Counted from the first letter of the stretch, positions 8,182 to 16,178 are shown. The stretch is 48,370 bases of DNA from Caulobacteraceae bacterium (GCA_947441065.1 CANESI010000020.1:1-48370), one strand, 5' to 3'. Translations and numbers: made by a program. Notes: generated by a model not told the origin, from the sequence alone.

Positions 8182-8216
8182 ACCCCTCCATTGCCGATGC
8201 ATATGGGAGGGGTCAA
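8182..8216 (-). promoter_or_regulatory. Inverted repeat and -35-like box upstream of aguAB
   Basis: ACCCCTCC (8182-8189) is mirrored by GGAGGGGT (8206-8213) with a 16-base spacer. On the minus strand TTGACC (8216-8211) is a good -35 element whose 17-base spacer runs through the repeat, although the -10 position (CAATGG) is weak. The repeat would overlie the promoter and leader of aguAB, as an operator or as a leader hairpin. No regulator gene is adjacent. Confidence 0.4.
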
Positions 8217-8222
8217 GCCATG

Positions 8223-8253
8223 AAAAAGGGGCGGCCCCAGAAGGAGCCGCCCC
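8223..8253 (-). terminator. Intrinsic terminator of the TonB receptor gene
   Basis: Read on the minus strand, the 8-bp stem GGGGCGGC / GCCGCCCC with a 10-base loop is followed directly by TTTTT. It lies 27 bases after the stop of the TonB-dependent receptor and before aguA, so it separates the two units. Confidence 0.88.
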
Positions 8254-8280
8254 AATCCCATCAAAACAGGCTGTTTTGTT

Positions 8281-10686
8281 TTAGAATGCCGAACGCAGGG
8301 TCAGGACGACCGCACGAGGATAGCCAGGCTGGAAGGTACCCGCCGCGCCGCCCGAACCCGAAGACACGTCGCCGAGATATTTCTCGTCGAGCAGGTTCTT
8401 GACGTTCAACTGCAAAGAGGACTTGGCGACCCCGATTTGCGGCAGGACGTAACGGACATTGGCGTCCCATAGCGTGTAGGCAGGAGCCTTTTCGGTGTTC
8501 AGATCGTTGGAATAGCGGTCACCGACCTGCTTGCCCTGAAGACCGAACGAGAAGTCACCAATCTTGTACTCGGCGCGCAGGCTGGCCTGCAGCTTTGGAA
8601 TTTCGACCAGTTCCTTGCCCTTGGTGGCGATGATCGCACCGTTCAGGCCGTTTGGCAGGTTCGACTGCAGTTCGGTGTCGATGTAGGAGGCCGACGCATA
8701 GAGCGACAGACCGTCCAAAGGTTCCCAACCGACTTGGCCGTCGACGCCCTTGAGCTCAACCTTACCCACGTTACGCGAGTTGAAGATGCCGTTCTCTTCG
8801 TCGAAGGTGCGCACGATGCGGTTTTCGAACGAGTTCGAGAAGATCGCGACCGCTCCCACAACGTTACCGGTCTGATAACGATAGCCGATATCGAAGGCGG
8901 TGGTGGTTTCAGGCGCAGGATTGACCAGCTTTTGGTCGTACAGGTCGTCCGTACGCGGGGCAGAGATGCTTGCCGCATAGCTCATATAGACGGTCTGATT
9001 TTCGGCCAATTCATAGCTGAGGCCAAGGTTCGGCAGAACCTTGTTGTACTTGCGCGTGAAGCTGCGGGGCGCGCCGTATTTGTTGGCGGCGCTGCTGTTT
9101 TGGGCGCTCGATACGAAGCTGACCAGACCAGCGGCATCGGTCGAGGTTGGGGTCTGGGTGGTGCAGTAGGCGTTGAACGTGTCGCGCTGATAGCAGAAGT
9201 TCGTCATGTTGCGCTGGAAGTAAGGCGCACGAACACCGGCATTGACCAGCAACTTGTCGGAGAAATAACGCGCACGATATTCAACGGCGAACTGGTTCAG
9301 ATCCGCGATCGACAGACGGTCGCGGCGACGCAGGATGGTGCCATCGGTCAGACGGATCGGGTTGCCGAAGCCGTCCTTGCCACCGAACACATTGGTCGGA
9401 TCACCAGCGGCGTTGAAAGGCACAGCTTCACCGGTCTGACGGTGAATACCGTGGTCATAGGTATAGGCAACGCGCACATTGCTGGTGTCTGACAGCTTGT
9501 AGATCAGGGACGAGGTGACGCCAACGCGGTGGGTGTTGTTCGTGCTCGGCCAGTAGAGCAGCACGGTATCGAGCGAGTCGCCGTCACCGTTCAGGTCGGT
9601 TGGCGTGCGAAACTGTGCGTCAACTTCCTTAAACACAGTGCGACCACCACCATTGGCCATCACATACTGGAAGGAAGGGTCGATGGTCGCGCGCAGCTTG
9701 TCCGACAGGGTGAAGCTGCTTTGACCCCGGATGTTACCGGTGTTCGAAGGATTGATGTTGTTGCGATAGAAGTTCGAGCAGCTGGTATCGACCTGAGCCG
9801 TACCGCCCGCAACGGCGCTCGCCGAAGGACGAACGCAGGTGCTGTCATAGACGGGAATGGTGTTGGTGTTGAACTGGGCGAGCGTCGCACGGCGGATGAA
9901 GTTGTTGCGATTCTCATTGTAGTTGAACATCAGGCTCATAAAGTCGCCGTTGCTCAGCTCTTGATAGAGGCGGCCATTGAGCTGCATCTTGTCGATGCCG
10001 CCGGGGCCCATGAACAGGTCGTTGGTGGCCTTGGCTGCCGAGAAATATGCGGTCGTGCCGAAGGGGCCGACAGCGCCGGTGTCAATGCGCGCAAAGACGC
10101 GGCGGAAATTCTCGGAACCGCCCTGAAGGGTGATGGCCGCGCCCATATCTTGCTTGGGCTTGGACGAGACGTAGTTGATCGTACCACCGGCTGCAGCAGC
10201 GGTGGGGCTGTCAACGTCGGTGGTGCCGAGATTGACGGTCACGCGTTCGATCAGTTCGGAGTCCAGTTGCTGGTTCGAATAGATCGCGTAGTTGCCGGTG
10301 TCGTTCAGCGGGATACCATCTTGCAACAGGGCGATACGCTGCGAGTCAAAACCGCGCAGGGTGATGTCACCACCCGCCGAGCCGTAGGCATCATTGTTGG
10401 TGAAGTTGACGCCGGGAAGAAGGTTGATCGCGTCCAGAACGGTCTGACCGGGGATCTGGGTGGCGATGAATTCTTGATTGATCGAAGAGCGCGACTTGGC
10501 GGCGCTTTCGGCGATCACTTGACCTACGACCTTGGGGCCGCGCTGGCCCTTGACCACCAGTTCTTGAACTTCAGCGGCCTGGGTCCCGGTGGACTGCGCG
10601 AAGGCGGCAGAATAGGCAAAAAGGCTGCCGACCAAAACCGGCACGGCGATAGCTGCACGAAGGCGCAACGCATTAGTCGATGTCAT
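8281..10686 (-). CDS. TonB-dependent receptor
   Basis: This 801-aa outer-membrane receptor imports an unidentified ligand with energy from TonB-ExbBD. A signal peptide (about 1-30, ending AFAQ) precedes a TonB-box-like VQELVVKGQR. The plug domain follows (TVLDAINLLPGVNFTNND, ITLRGFDSQRIALLQDGIPL, IERVTVNLGTTDVDSPTAAA, GGTINYVSSKP), then the beta-barrel, ending in the outer-membrane signature VVLTLRSAF with a terminal Phe. I chose the ATG at 10686 because AGGGGAA lies five bases upstream; a longer frame begins at 10710. The gene is monocistronic with its own terminator. The substrate cannot be read from sequence; it lacks the residues that mark the ZnuD-like receptor at 13215. Confidence 0.93.
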   Translation of the reverse strand: MTSTNALRLRAAIAVPVLVGSLFAYSAAFAQSTGTQAAEVQELVVKGQRGPKVVGQVIAESAAKSRSSINQEFIATQIPGQTVLDAINLLPGVNFTNNDAYGSAGGDITLRGFDSQRIALLQDGIPLNDTGNYAIYSNQQLDSELIERVTVNLGTTDVDSPTAAAAGGTINYVSSKPKQDMGAAITLQGGSENFRRVFARIDTGAVGPFGTTAYFSAAKATNDLFMGPGGIDKMQLNGRLYQELSNGDFMSLMFNYNENRNNFIRRATLAQFNTNTIPVYDSTCVRPSASAVAGGTAQVDTSCSNFYRNNINPSNTGNIRGQSSFTLSDKLRATIDPSFQYVMANGGGRTVFKEVDAQFRTPTDLNGDGDSLDTVLLYWPSTNNTHRVGVTSSLIYKLSDTSNVRVAYTYDHGIHRQTGEAVPFNAAGDPTNVFGGKDGFGNPIRLTDGTILRRRDRLSIADLNQFAVEYRARYFSDKLLVNAGVRAPYFQRNMTNFCYQRDTFNAYCTTQTPTSTDAAGLVSFVSSAQNSSAANKYGAPRSFTRKYNKVLPNLGLSYELAENQTVYMSYAASISAPRTDDLYDQKLVNPAPETTTAFDIGYRYQTGNVVGAVAIFSNSFENRIVRTFDEENGIFNSRNVGKVELKGVDGQVGWEPLDGLSLYASASYIDTELQSNLPNGLNGAIIATKGKELVEIPKLQASLRAEYKIGDFSFGLQGKQVGDRYSNDLNTEKAPAYTLWDANVRYVLPQIGVAKSSLQLNVKNLLDEKYLGDVSSGSGGAAGTFQPGYPRAVVLTLRSAF

Positions 10687-10869
10687 GAAAGTTCCCCTGA
10701 TCATGCCCAAGCGCGACGTCAGCCAAACAGGCGTCGCAACACTGGAGGCGTATAGGCCCCATCTGATAATTATCGATGACAGATTAATGACAAGAAAGTG
10801 GCTAAGTCATCAAAGCTTACGCGTCGTGACATTTTTGCCCTTATTTAGGCGCTTAATGGCACTTTTCGG
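10687..10869. other. Intergenic region between the TonB receptor and msrA
   Basis: These 183 bases form the upstream region of the receptor gene and the 3' flank of msrA. They are AT-richer than the neighbours. The only clear element is the palindrome GATAATTATC at 10765-10774, listed separately. I see no gene here. Confidence 0.6.
10765..10774. promoter_or_regulatory. Palindrome GATAATTATC upstream of the TonB receptor
   Basis: A perfect 10-bp palindrome sits about 79 bases before the receptor start in an AT-rich stretch. The GATAAT half resembles both a Fur hexamer and a -10 box. No matching -35 box is evident. A Fur-type or promoter role is only a guess. Confidence 0.3.
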
Positions 10870-11484
10870 TCACTTGGGCGCGGGCGTCGAACCCCACACA
10901 GCCCTAAGCCGCGCGTCGCGACCACAGCCCTGCCGGTAGACATTGTAGCGCAGGGGATTCTTCTTGGCATAGTCCTGATGATAGCCCTCGGCGCGCCAAA
11001 AGGGCGCTGCATCGCGAATCGGGGTTACGGCCCGGCCCTTGAGCGGACCGGCTTGGATGCGGGCCAGGGAGGCCTCGGCAGCCTTGCGTTGGGCCGCATC
11101 CTTGACGAATACCGCTGTGCGATAGGATGGCCCTCGGTCGCAGAACTGTCCGCCGCCGTCGGTCGGATCAACAAGCCGCCAGAACCGATCGATGAGCTGG
11201 CTATAGCTGATCTTGCTGGGGTCAAAGAGGACCTTGACGGCTTCGTAATGACCAGTGGTCTCAGACGAGACCTGTTCATAGGTCGGATTAGGCTCCTTGC
11301 CGCCCGTATAGCCAGACTCCACCGATATCACGCCGGCAATGGCGTCTAGGTCGTGCTCGACACACCAAAAACAGCCCCCTGCAAAGATTGCGGTTTCGGT
11401 CGCGGGGGCAGCATGGCCCCTACCCCCGATAACAAGGCCAAGACAGAGGGTGACGAGCGCTGCGGCGAGGATGAGCTTTTTCAT
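10870..11484 (-). CDS. msrA: Peptide-methionine (S)-S-oxide reductase, exported
   Basis: This 204-aa protein reduces methionine-S-sulfoxide. It starts MKKLILAAALVTLCLGLVIG, a signal peptide ending about GHAA at residue 26, so it should act in the periplasm. The catalytic motif is GGCFWC with Cys38, followed by VESGYTGGKEPNPTYEQV, TGHYEAVKVLFDP and a C-terminal EGYHQDYAKKNP. The frame stays open upstream to 11763, but the ATG at 11484 is the one that makes sense of the signal peptide. Its electron donor could be a DsbD-type relay such as the protein at 566-2737, which is inference. It is divergent from the PaaI thioesterase pair. Confidence 0.93.
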   Translation of the reverse strand: MKKLILAAALVTLCLGLVIGGRGHAAPATETAIFAGGCFWCVEHDLDAIAGVISVESGYTGGKEPNPTYEQVSSETTGHYEAVKVLFDPSKISYSQLIDRFWRLVDPTDGGGQFCDRGPSYRTAVFVKDAAQRKAAEASLARIQAGPLKGRAVTPIRDAAPFWRAEGYHQDYAKKNPLRYNVYRQGCGRDARLRAVWGSTPAPK

Positions 11485-11578
11485 AGGCCTAGAGTTGTAC
11501 CATCCACGAAAATTAGCAAGCCCAAGCGCGACGGACAGAACGGCTTGCCCCGCACGGCTGAGCCTGTAGATTTGGCAG

Positions 11579-12070
11579 ATGAGCAATGAGACAGACTTTC
11601 CCAAGGCCAGCGAACGCGGTCGCTTTGACTGGTCACCCCACGCCCAGGCCCTCGGCTTTGAATTTGTATCGTCGCAAAAGGCGTGGGCGACGCTCAAACT
11701 GCCCTTTCGCGAAGACCTGGTCGGCGATCCAGATTCTGGCGTCATTGCAGGCGGCGCGGTCACGGCCCTGCTCGACCATGTCTGCGGTCATGCCGTGATG
11801 ATGGCGATCGATTTCATGACCCCCATCGCGACCCTCGACCTGCGCATCGACTATATGCGCGCCGCCGAACCGGGCCTTGGCGTCTTTGCCGAAGCCAATT
11901 GCTATAAGGTCACCCGCTCCATCGCCTTTGTTCGGGCTAGCGCGTGGGACAAGGATAAGGACGATCCGGTCGCGACGGCCCAAGCCGCGTTCATGATCAA
12001 TTCGGATTCGGGGCGTCGCGGCTCTGGCCATCCGCCAGAGGCCACTTCAGGTCAGGCGGGCGCAAGATGA
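11579..12070 (+). CDS. PaaI-family hotdog thioesterase, first of a pair
   Basis: This 163-aa protein has the acyl-CoA thioesterase layout of the PaaI/YdiI group: AQALGFEF near 23-30, DPDSGVIAGGAVTALLDHVCGHAVMMA (the usual 'H/A-GG...lLD...g.A' helix), then TLDLRIDYMRAAEPG and a final strand RASAWDKDKDDPVATAQAAFM. The C-terminal 20 residues are low-complexity and overlap the next gene. The start is ATG at 11579. The stop overlaps the start of the next thioesterase by ATGA, so the two are coupled and may form a hetero-oligomer. Their acyl-CoA substrates are unknown. Confidence 0.85.
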   Translation: MSNETDFPKASERGRFDWSPHAQALGFEFVSSQKAWATLKLPFREDLVGDPDSGVIAGGAVTALLDHVCGHAVMMAIDFMTPIATLDLRIDYMRAAEPGLGVFAEANCYKVTRSIAFVRASAWDKDKDDPVATAQAAFMINSDSGRRGSGHPPEATSGQAGAR

Positions 12071-12486
12071 GCGACGCCGCCGAACAACTGGACGCCCTCC
12101 TCAGCCGCATTCCCTATGCGCGCTATCTGGGCATGCGGGCCGAATTGGCAGGCGACGAGATGACCGCCATCTTGCCCTTTGCCCCCCACCTGATTGGCAA
12201 CCCCACCCTGCCGGCCATCCATGGCGGGGTTTTGGGGGCCTTTATGGAGATGACGGCGCTCGCCCAGATCTCGATCATGCAGGGCTTGACCCGCCAGCCT
12301 CGGCCCATCGACATATCGGTGGAATATCTGCGCCCCGCCCGCCCGCTGACCACCTATGCCCGCGCCGAGATCCGTAAGATTGGCCGCCGCATCGCCAATG
12401 TCCATGTCGAGGCTTGGCAAGAGACGAGGGCCAATCCCATCACCCTGCTCAGGGGCCATTTCCTGTTATCGCCGAAGGAGGACTAG
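12067..12486 (+). CDS. PaaI-family hotdog thioesterase, second of a pair
   Basis: This 139-aa hotdog protein reads RIPYARYLGMRAELAGDEMTA, then PAIHGGVLGAFMEMTALAQ (the conserved IHGG segment and following helix), then PIDISVEYLRPARP and ANVHVEAWQETRANP. This is the common architecture of PaaI-like acyl-CoA thioesterases. It is coupled to the upstream paralogue by a 4-base overlap. Its last 38 bases overlap the 3' end of the minus-strand SRPBCC gene. Similarity between the two paralogues is only at fold level, so they are old duplicates. Confidence 0.86.
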   Translation: MSDAAEQLDALLSRIPYARYLGMRAELAGDEMTAILPFAPHLIGNPTLPAIHGGVLGAFMEMTALAQISIMQGLTRQPRPIDISVEYLRPARPLTTYARAEIRKIGRRIANVHVEAWQETRANPITLLRGHFLLSPKED

Positions 12487-13072
12487 GGCGCATTAAGAGG
12501 CGACCGCGGCTGAGACTCTCGGTCCGCACCGCCTCGATCCCCTCGCGAACATAGGCCCTCAGGATCAGTTCGGGGATCGGCAGGACGCCGGTCAGATAGC
12601 CGACATAGACAATATGGGTGGCCGCGCCGCCATTGATCGGGGTCAGCCGCCACTCTCCATCCAGCCTCTGCCCATCGGGCCGAGCCTTTTGATAGCGCAG
12701 ACGCGCCAGCGGCTCATAGTCTGAGCGGACCACATTGCGCAGAACCAGCGGAAACCAAGGCAGCTTGACCCGATGTTCGCGGATGTCCCAAAGGCCTGCA
12801 GGATCCTGTTCGAGCACCTTACAGCCTTGCATGCCCGGCACATGCTGAGCGGCCGTGTCGCAATCAACCAGCACAGCCCAGACAACCGATATTGGCGCAG
12901 CAATAGCGAACTCTGCCCGCAAGCCGCGTGAGCCATCGCGAGGATCACGGACCGGCGATGGGTCCAGCCGCTGTTCCGCAATCAAGAGTTGAGCCCTAGC
13001 CTCAGGCTGCCCCAGGACCGTGGAAGCCAAGACAAGCGCCGCAAGCCGTACAAACCGCCCCAAGAGCCCCAA
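12449..13072 (-). CDS. Exported SRPBCC/START-like protein
   Basis: This 207-aa protein has an N-terminal signal peptide (LAALVLASTVLGQPEARAQ, cleavage near 28). It then shows a helix-grip fold of the polyketide cyclase/START type: FAIAAPISVVWAVLVDCDTAAQHVPGMQGCKVLEQD, VKLPWFPLVLRNVVRSDYEP, DGEWRLTPINGGAATHIVYVGYLTG and a long C-terminal helix. Members bind hydrophobic ligands; no ligand is known here. The start is TTG at 13072 with GGGAG upstream. It converges on, and overlaps by 38 bases, the thioesterase gene, and is divergent from the ZnuD-like receptor. Confidence 0.8.
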   Translation of the reverse strand: MGLLGRFVRLAALVLASTVLGQPEARAQLLIAEQRLDPSPVRDPRDGSRGLRAEFAIAAPISVVWAVLVDCDTAAQHVPGMQGCKVLEQDPAGLWDIREHRVKLPWFPLVLRNVVRSDYEPLARLRYQKARPDGQRLDGEWRLTPINGGAATHIVYVGYLTGVLPIPELILRAYVREGIEAVRTESLSRGRLLMRPSPPSAITGNGP

Positions 13073-13169
13073 GGCCTACTCCCGTTTCATCACAGGGCAA
13101 CAGACTGCCCCATTCCCGCTCAGATTCCAGACAAAACTCTACCTGAAGCCCACAATCAACTTTCCAACT

Positions 13170-13189
13170 GATACATTATAACATAATAG
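13170..13189 (+). promoter_or_regulatory. Probable Zur (zinc uptake regulator) box
   Basis: GATACATTATAACATAATAG is an AT-rich interrupted palindrome (arms ATTAT/ATAAT). Its reverse complement contains ATGTTATAATGTAT, which fits the known Zur core of the form TGTTATAATATAACA with few mismatches. It sits 25 bases before the start of a ZnuD-like zinc receptor gene and contains a CATAAT that could be the -10 box. Zinc-loaded Zur would then block transcription. This is inference from sequence and context. Confidence 0.65.
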
Positions 13190-13214
13190 GGTCGGGTGAA
13201 TTTGGAGTTCCGAC

Positions 13215-15308
13215 ATGGCGATATTGATCCGCACTCTTTTGTTAGCCTCATCGGCGGCGCTCGGCTTGACCCACGGGGTCGGCTACGCTGCGGACTCCGG
13301 TCCTGCAAGGTCGGAAGAAGCCGAAGAGGTGATCATCACCGCCGCTCCCTATGCTGTTTCGCTGCAAACCCTGACCACCAGCGTCAATGTCATCAGCCGT
13401 GAAGATCTGGACTTGGCAACACCTGCGGGCCTCGGTGATGTTTTGAATGGCCTATCCGGGGTGCGCTCGACCTTCTTTGGGCCTGGGGCCAGCCGCCCGG
13501 TCATTCGCGGTCTGTCTGGTCCTCGCGTCATGATCTTGCAAAATGGCGTGGGTCTGGTGGATGCCAGTTCGGTTTCGCCCGATCATGCTGTGGCCTCCGA
13601 TCCGGGCGAAGCCACGCGCATCGAGGTGCTGCGTGGCCCCTCGACCCTAGCCTATGGCGGCTCAGGCATTGGTGGGGTGGTCAATATTATCGACGACCGG
13701 GTGCCCAGCACCAAGCCACAGGCCCCCATCGAAGGGCACCTATCGGGCTCCTATGGAACCGGAAATGAGGGCCGTTCGGTCTCTGGCGCGATCAAGACTG
13801 GAATGGGTCCCATCGTGGTCGTCGCCGACATGGTGACCCGCCGCTCTAGCGACTATGAGGTCCCGTCCAATCCCGTTTCCGACCGTCTGGCCAAGCAGGA
13901 CGGCTTAACCGCAGCCACCGACCGCAAGGTGCTGAACAGCAGCGTTGAGCTGGACGCCTATGGCGCGGGCGCATCCTACATTGGCGCGCGTGGTTTCATC
14001 GGTGCCTCAGTCAAGCGTACCGATACGACCTATGGCGTGCCCTTCCCTCAGATCACCGCCCCGATCGATCCCGCCGACGAAGGCCCGGTGGAACTGCATC
14101 TGAAACAGACGCGGCTAGATGTGCGCGGCGAGCATGAGCTTGATCTGGAAACCTTCAGTAAGGTTCAATTCTCCATTGGTCACGCCGACTACGAGCATGC
14201 AGAAATTATAATCAACGAGGGTTCGGTCGGAACGCGCTTCGCGTCCAAGGGTACGGAAGCTCGCTTTGAAATTGTTCACCGCGAGCATAAGGGTCATAAG
14301 GGTGCGATTGGCCTACAGGCGCTGACGCGGGACTTTCAAGCCATTGGTGACGAGGCCTTCGTGCCACCTGTTGAGGTGTCTGAACTTGGCCTCTTCACCC
14401 TTCAGCGCTTTGACCGCGATGTCTGGGGCATAGATTTGGGCGCGCGACTGGATCAGCGCAAATTCACCGCAGACCTGACGGGGCGGCCAACCAGCGACGC
14501 CGCCGCATTGGGCGGTCTGGACTGGGCCAAGGCTGACCGGACGCAAAGCTTCACCAATATTTCAGCCTCATTAGGCCTGTTCTGGAAGCCGAACGATCAA
14601 CTCTTCTATGCCCTGTCCCTTGCCCGCAATGGCCGCGCGCCGTCCGAGGTCGAGCTCTTTGCCGATGGTCCGCACGGCGGCACAGGGACCTATGAAATCG
14701 GCAATCCCAACTTCAAGTCCGAGACGGTTACCTCTATCGAGGCCACAGTGCGCTATCGGACCGACCGCGCCCAACTCGAGGGTCATCTTTACCGAGCCCA
14801 CTATAATGGCTTCATCGAAGAGAACCCGACAGGTGAGATCCAGGACGATCTTCCCGTCTTTCTCTTCACCCAGACCAATGCGGATTTCTATGGTTTCGAG
14901 CTAGATGTAAGCTACGATCTTTGGACCGATGGCGACCGAAGCTTGAAGCTTGAGCTAGGCTCCGATCTGGTGCGCGGCGACACGGACGCAGGGGCTCCAG
15001 CCCGCATTCCACCCTATTCCGTTACGGGCAAGATCGGCTGGCAAACCGCTGTCTATAGCGCAGAGCTTGAACTGCGCCATGTCGGCGCTGCTGATCAACA
15101 TCTGGCGGCGTTCGAACTGCCCACCGATAGCTACAATCTGGTCAATGTCACGGCACACTGGAAGCCGATTGAGGGCAAGTCTTGGCGGCTGTTCCTTGAT
15201 GCTCACAACCTCACCGATGAGACCGCGCGTGAGCATGTGTCATTCTTGAAGGATGTCGCGCCAATGCCGGGACGATCCTTCAGAATTGGATCTGCGCTGA
15301 CCTTTTAG
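13215..15308 (+). CDS. znuD: ZnuD-like TonB-dependent receptor, probable zinc uptake
   Basis: This 697-aa outer-membrane receptor has a signal peptide (about 1-25, ending GYAA), a TonB-box-like EEVIITAAPY, and a plug domain. The plug motifs GASRPVIRGLSGPRVMILQN, GLVDASSVSPDHAV and IEVLRGPSTLAYGGSGIGG are closely similar to the ZnuD family that imports zinc. A His-rich loop (VHREHKGHKG, about 354-363) could bind metal. The barrel ends with RSFRIGSALTF and a terminal Phe. The start at 13215 follows GGAG. A Zur-like operator lies just upstream, which supports zinc-responsive control. A cobalamin or other metal receptor is possible but less likely. Confidence 0.85.
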   Translation: MAILIRTLLLASSAALGLTHGVGYAADSGPARSEEAEEVIITAAPYAVSLQTLTTSVNVISREDLDLATPAGLGDVLNGLSGVRSTFFGPGASRPVIRGLSGPRVMILQNGVGLVDASSVSPDHAVASDPGEATRIEVLRGPSTLAYGGSGIGGVVNIIDDRVPSTKPQAPIEGHLSGSYGTGNEGRSVSGAIKTGMGPIVVVADMVTRRSSDYEVPSNPVSDRLAKQDGLTAATDRKVLNSSVELDAYGAGASYIGARGFIGASVKRTDTTYGVPFPQITAPIDPADEGPVELHLKQTRLDVRGEHELDLETFSKVQFSIGHADYEHAEIIINEGSVGTRFASKGTEARFEIVHREHKGHKGAIGLQALTRDFQAIGDEAFVPPVEVSELGLFTLQRFDRDVWGIDLGARLDQRKFTADLTGRPTSDAAALGGLDWAKADRTQSFTNISASLGLFWKPNDQLFYALSLARNGRAPSEVELFADGPHGGTGTYEIGNPNFKSETVTSIEATVRYRTDRAQLEGHLYRAHYNGFIEENPTGEIQDDLPVFLFTQTNADFYGFELDVSYDLWTDGDRSLKLELGSDLVRGDTDAGAPARIPPYSVTGKIGWQTAVYSAELELRHVGAADQHLAAFELPTDSYNLVNVTAHWKPIEGKSWRLFLDAHNLTDETAREHVSFLKDVAPMPGRSFRIGSALTF

Positions 15309-15316
15309 GTCAGCGC
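15294..15316. terminator. Perfect hairpin spanning the znuD-like stop codon
   Basis: GCGCTGACC pairs with GGTCAGCGC (9 bp) around TTTTA. The receptor stop codon (15306-15308) straddles the loop and the first base of the right arm, and the stop of the opposing small gene begins at the next base, 15317. No T tract follows, so this is a candidate 3'-end or mRNA-stabilising structure for two convergent genes. Confidence 0.55.
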
Positions 15317-15472
15317 CTAAGGCAGGGGTGCCGAGGTTCGCATGACGGGCCGAGAGACCGTCTCGCTTGCGGTCTGCGACGAGATCAGCGGCTCAGCGAC
15401 ATAGAGCACCGACCAGAAGGTCACGGCAGCAAAGACACAAAAGACTGTGATCAAGGTCACAAGTCTGCCCAT
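15317..15472 (-). CDS. Small single-pass membrane protein, unknown function
   Basis: This 51-aa product starts MGRLVTLITVFCVFAAVTFW, giving one transmembrane helix at about 4-28, and ends in a polar tail (SSQTASETVSRPVMRTSAPLP). The ATG at 15472 has GGGGACG a few bases upstream, and codon use (GTC, ACC, CTG, CCC) matches the genome. The frame could extend to 15508 but with no better signal. It converges tightly on the zinc-receptor gene and shares its hairpin. I do not recognise a family. Confidence 0.55.
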   Translation of the reverse strand: MGRLVTLITVFCVFAAVTFWSVLYVAEPLISSQTASETVSRPVMRTSAPLP

Positions 15473-15698
15473 CGACGTCCCCACCCCTGCGTCCAAGTCG
15501 CACACCACATTCAGTGTTCGAATTACAGAGAATCATAAACTACTCAAGGGCGCAAATTCTATTGGGTAGATGCTCCCTGTTTATGGCTCCACACATTCGC
15601 TCGAAAAATGTCTGTGTTCGGATGAAAAATCAGCGTAGAGACTTCTCCCACCCGGATCCAAATTGCCAAATCAAGGGCCTGTTGATCTTTGGAAAGAC
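15473..15698. other. Intergenic region between the small membrane protein gene and the Nudix gene
   Basis: These 226 bases are AT-richer than average and should hold the divergent promoters of the flanking genes. A 62-codon plus-strand frame here (GTG at 15514) has atypical codon use and overlaps the Nudix start, so I do not call it. No clear operator is visible. Confidence 0.5.
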
Positions 15699-16172
15699 AT
15701 GACTTTATCGACCGTTCTTCGGCCTGCGCCATCGCCTAAACCCAAGGCCCACGCCAAGAAACGTCGGGCCCGTCGGCAATATGCGACTCTGGCCTATCGG
15801 ACGGCGCCAGACCTTGAGGTTTTGCTCGTATCGTCTCGCGAAACGGGCCGCTGGGTCATTACAAAGGGCTGGCCGATGAAGGGCCGCAAGCCGCATGCCG
15901 CAGCGGCCTTGGAAGCCTTCGAAGAGGCGGGTGTAACCGGTACGATCTCGAAATTGCCGATCGGCACCTACAACTATGGCAAGCGCCTATCGGATGGTGA
16001 CGTCATGACCTGTACGGTTGAGGTCTATCCGATGAGGGTTGATGTGGAGTTGGCCGACTGGCCCGAGAGCGAACAGCGCACCCGCCAGTGGTTCAGCCTG
16101 ACCGCCGCCGCCGAGGCCGTCGAAGAAGACACCCTCAAGGCCCTGATCGGCAAATTCAAGCCTGCCCTCTAG
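15699..16172 (+). CDS. NUDIX hydrolase
   Basis: This 157-aa protein belongs to the alphaproteobacterial Nudix group related to diphosphoinositol-polyphosphate phosphohydrolases. It has a basic N-terminus (PKPKAHAKKRRARRQYATLAY), then RWVITKGWPMKGRKPHAAAALEAFEEAGVTG. In the Nudix box G-x5-E-x7-R-E-U-x-E-E-x-G the first Glu is Arg and the Arg is Leu, while the metal-binding EAFEEAG core is kept. The ATG at 15699 follows GGAAAG. It should hydrolyse a nucleoside- or inositol-linked diphosphate, but the substrate is unknown. Its end lies 6 bases from the convergent HNH gene. Confidence 0.88.
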   Translation: MTLSTVLRPAPSPKPKAHAKKRRARRQYATLAYRTAPDLEVLLVSSRETGRWVITKGWPMKGRKPHAAAALEAFEEAGVTGTISKLPIGTYNYGKRLSDGDVMTCTVEVYPMRVDVELADWPESEQRTRQWFSLTAAAEAVEEDTLKALIGKFKPAL

Positions 16173-16178
16173 TCGGGC

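Noticed and set aside
7176-8402. 408-codon plus-strand open frame
   Set aside because: Antisense of aguA, whose catalytic motifs are clear, and it crosses the terminator at 8223-8253.
9529-10755. 408-codon plus-strand open frame
   Set aside because: It is the antisense of the TonB receptor gene, with no start signal and a composition explained by the GC-rich codons on the other strand.
15514-15702. 62-codon frame starting with GTG between the small membrane gene and the Nudix gene
   Set aside because: Atypical codon use, no recognisable product, and it overlaps the Nudix start, which has a better ribosome binding site.
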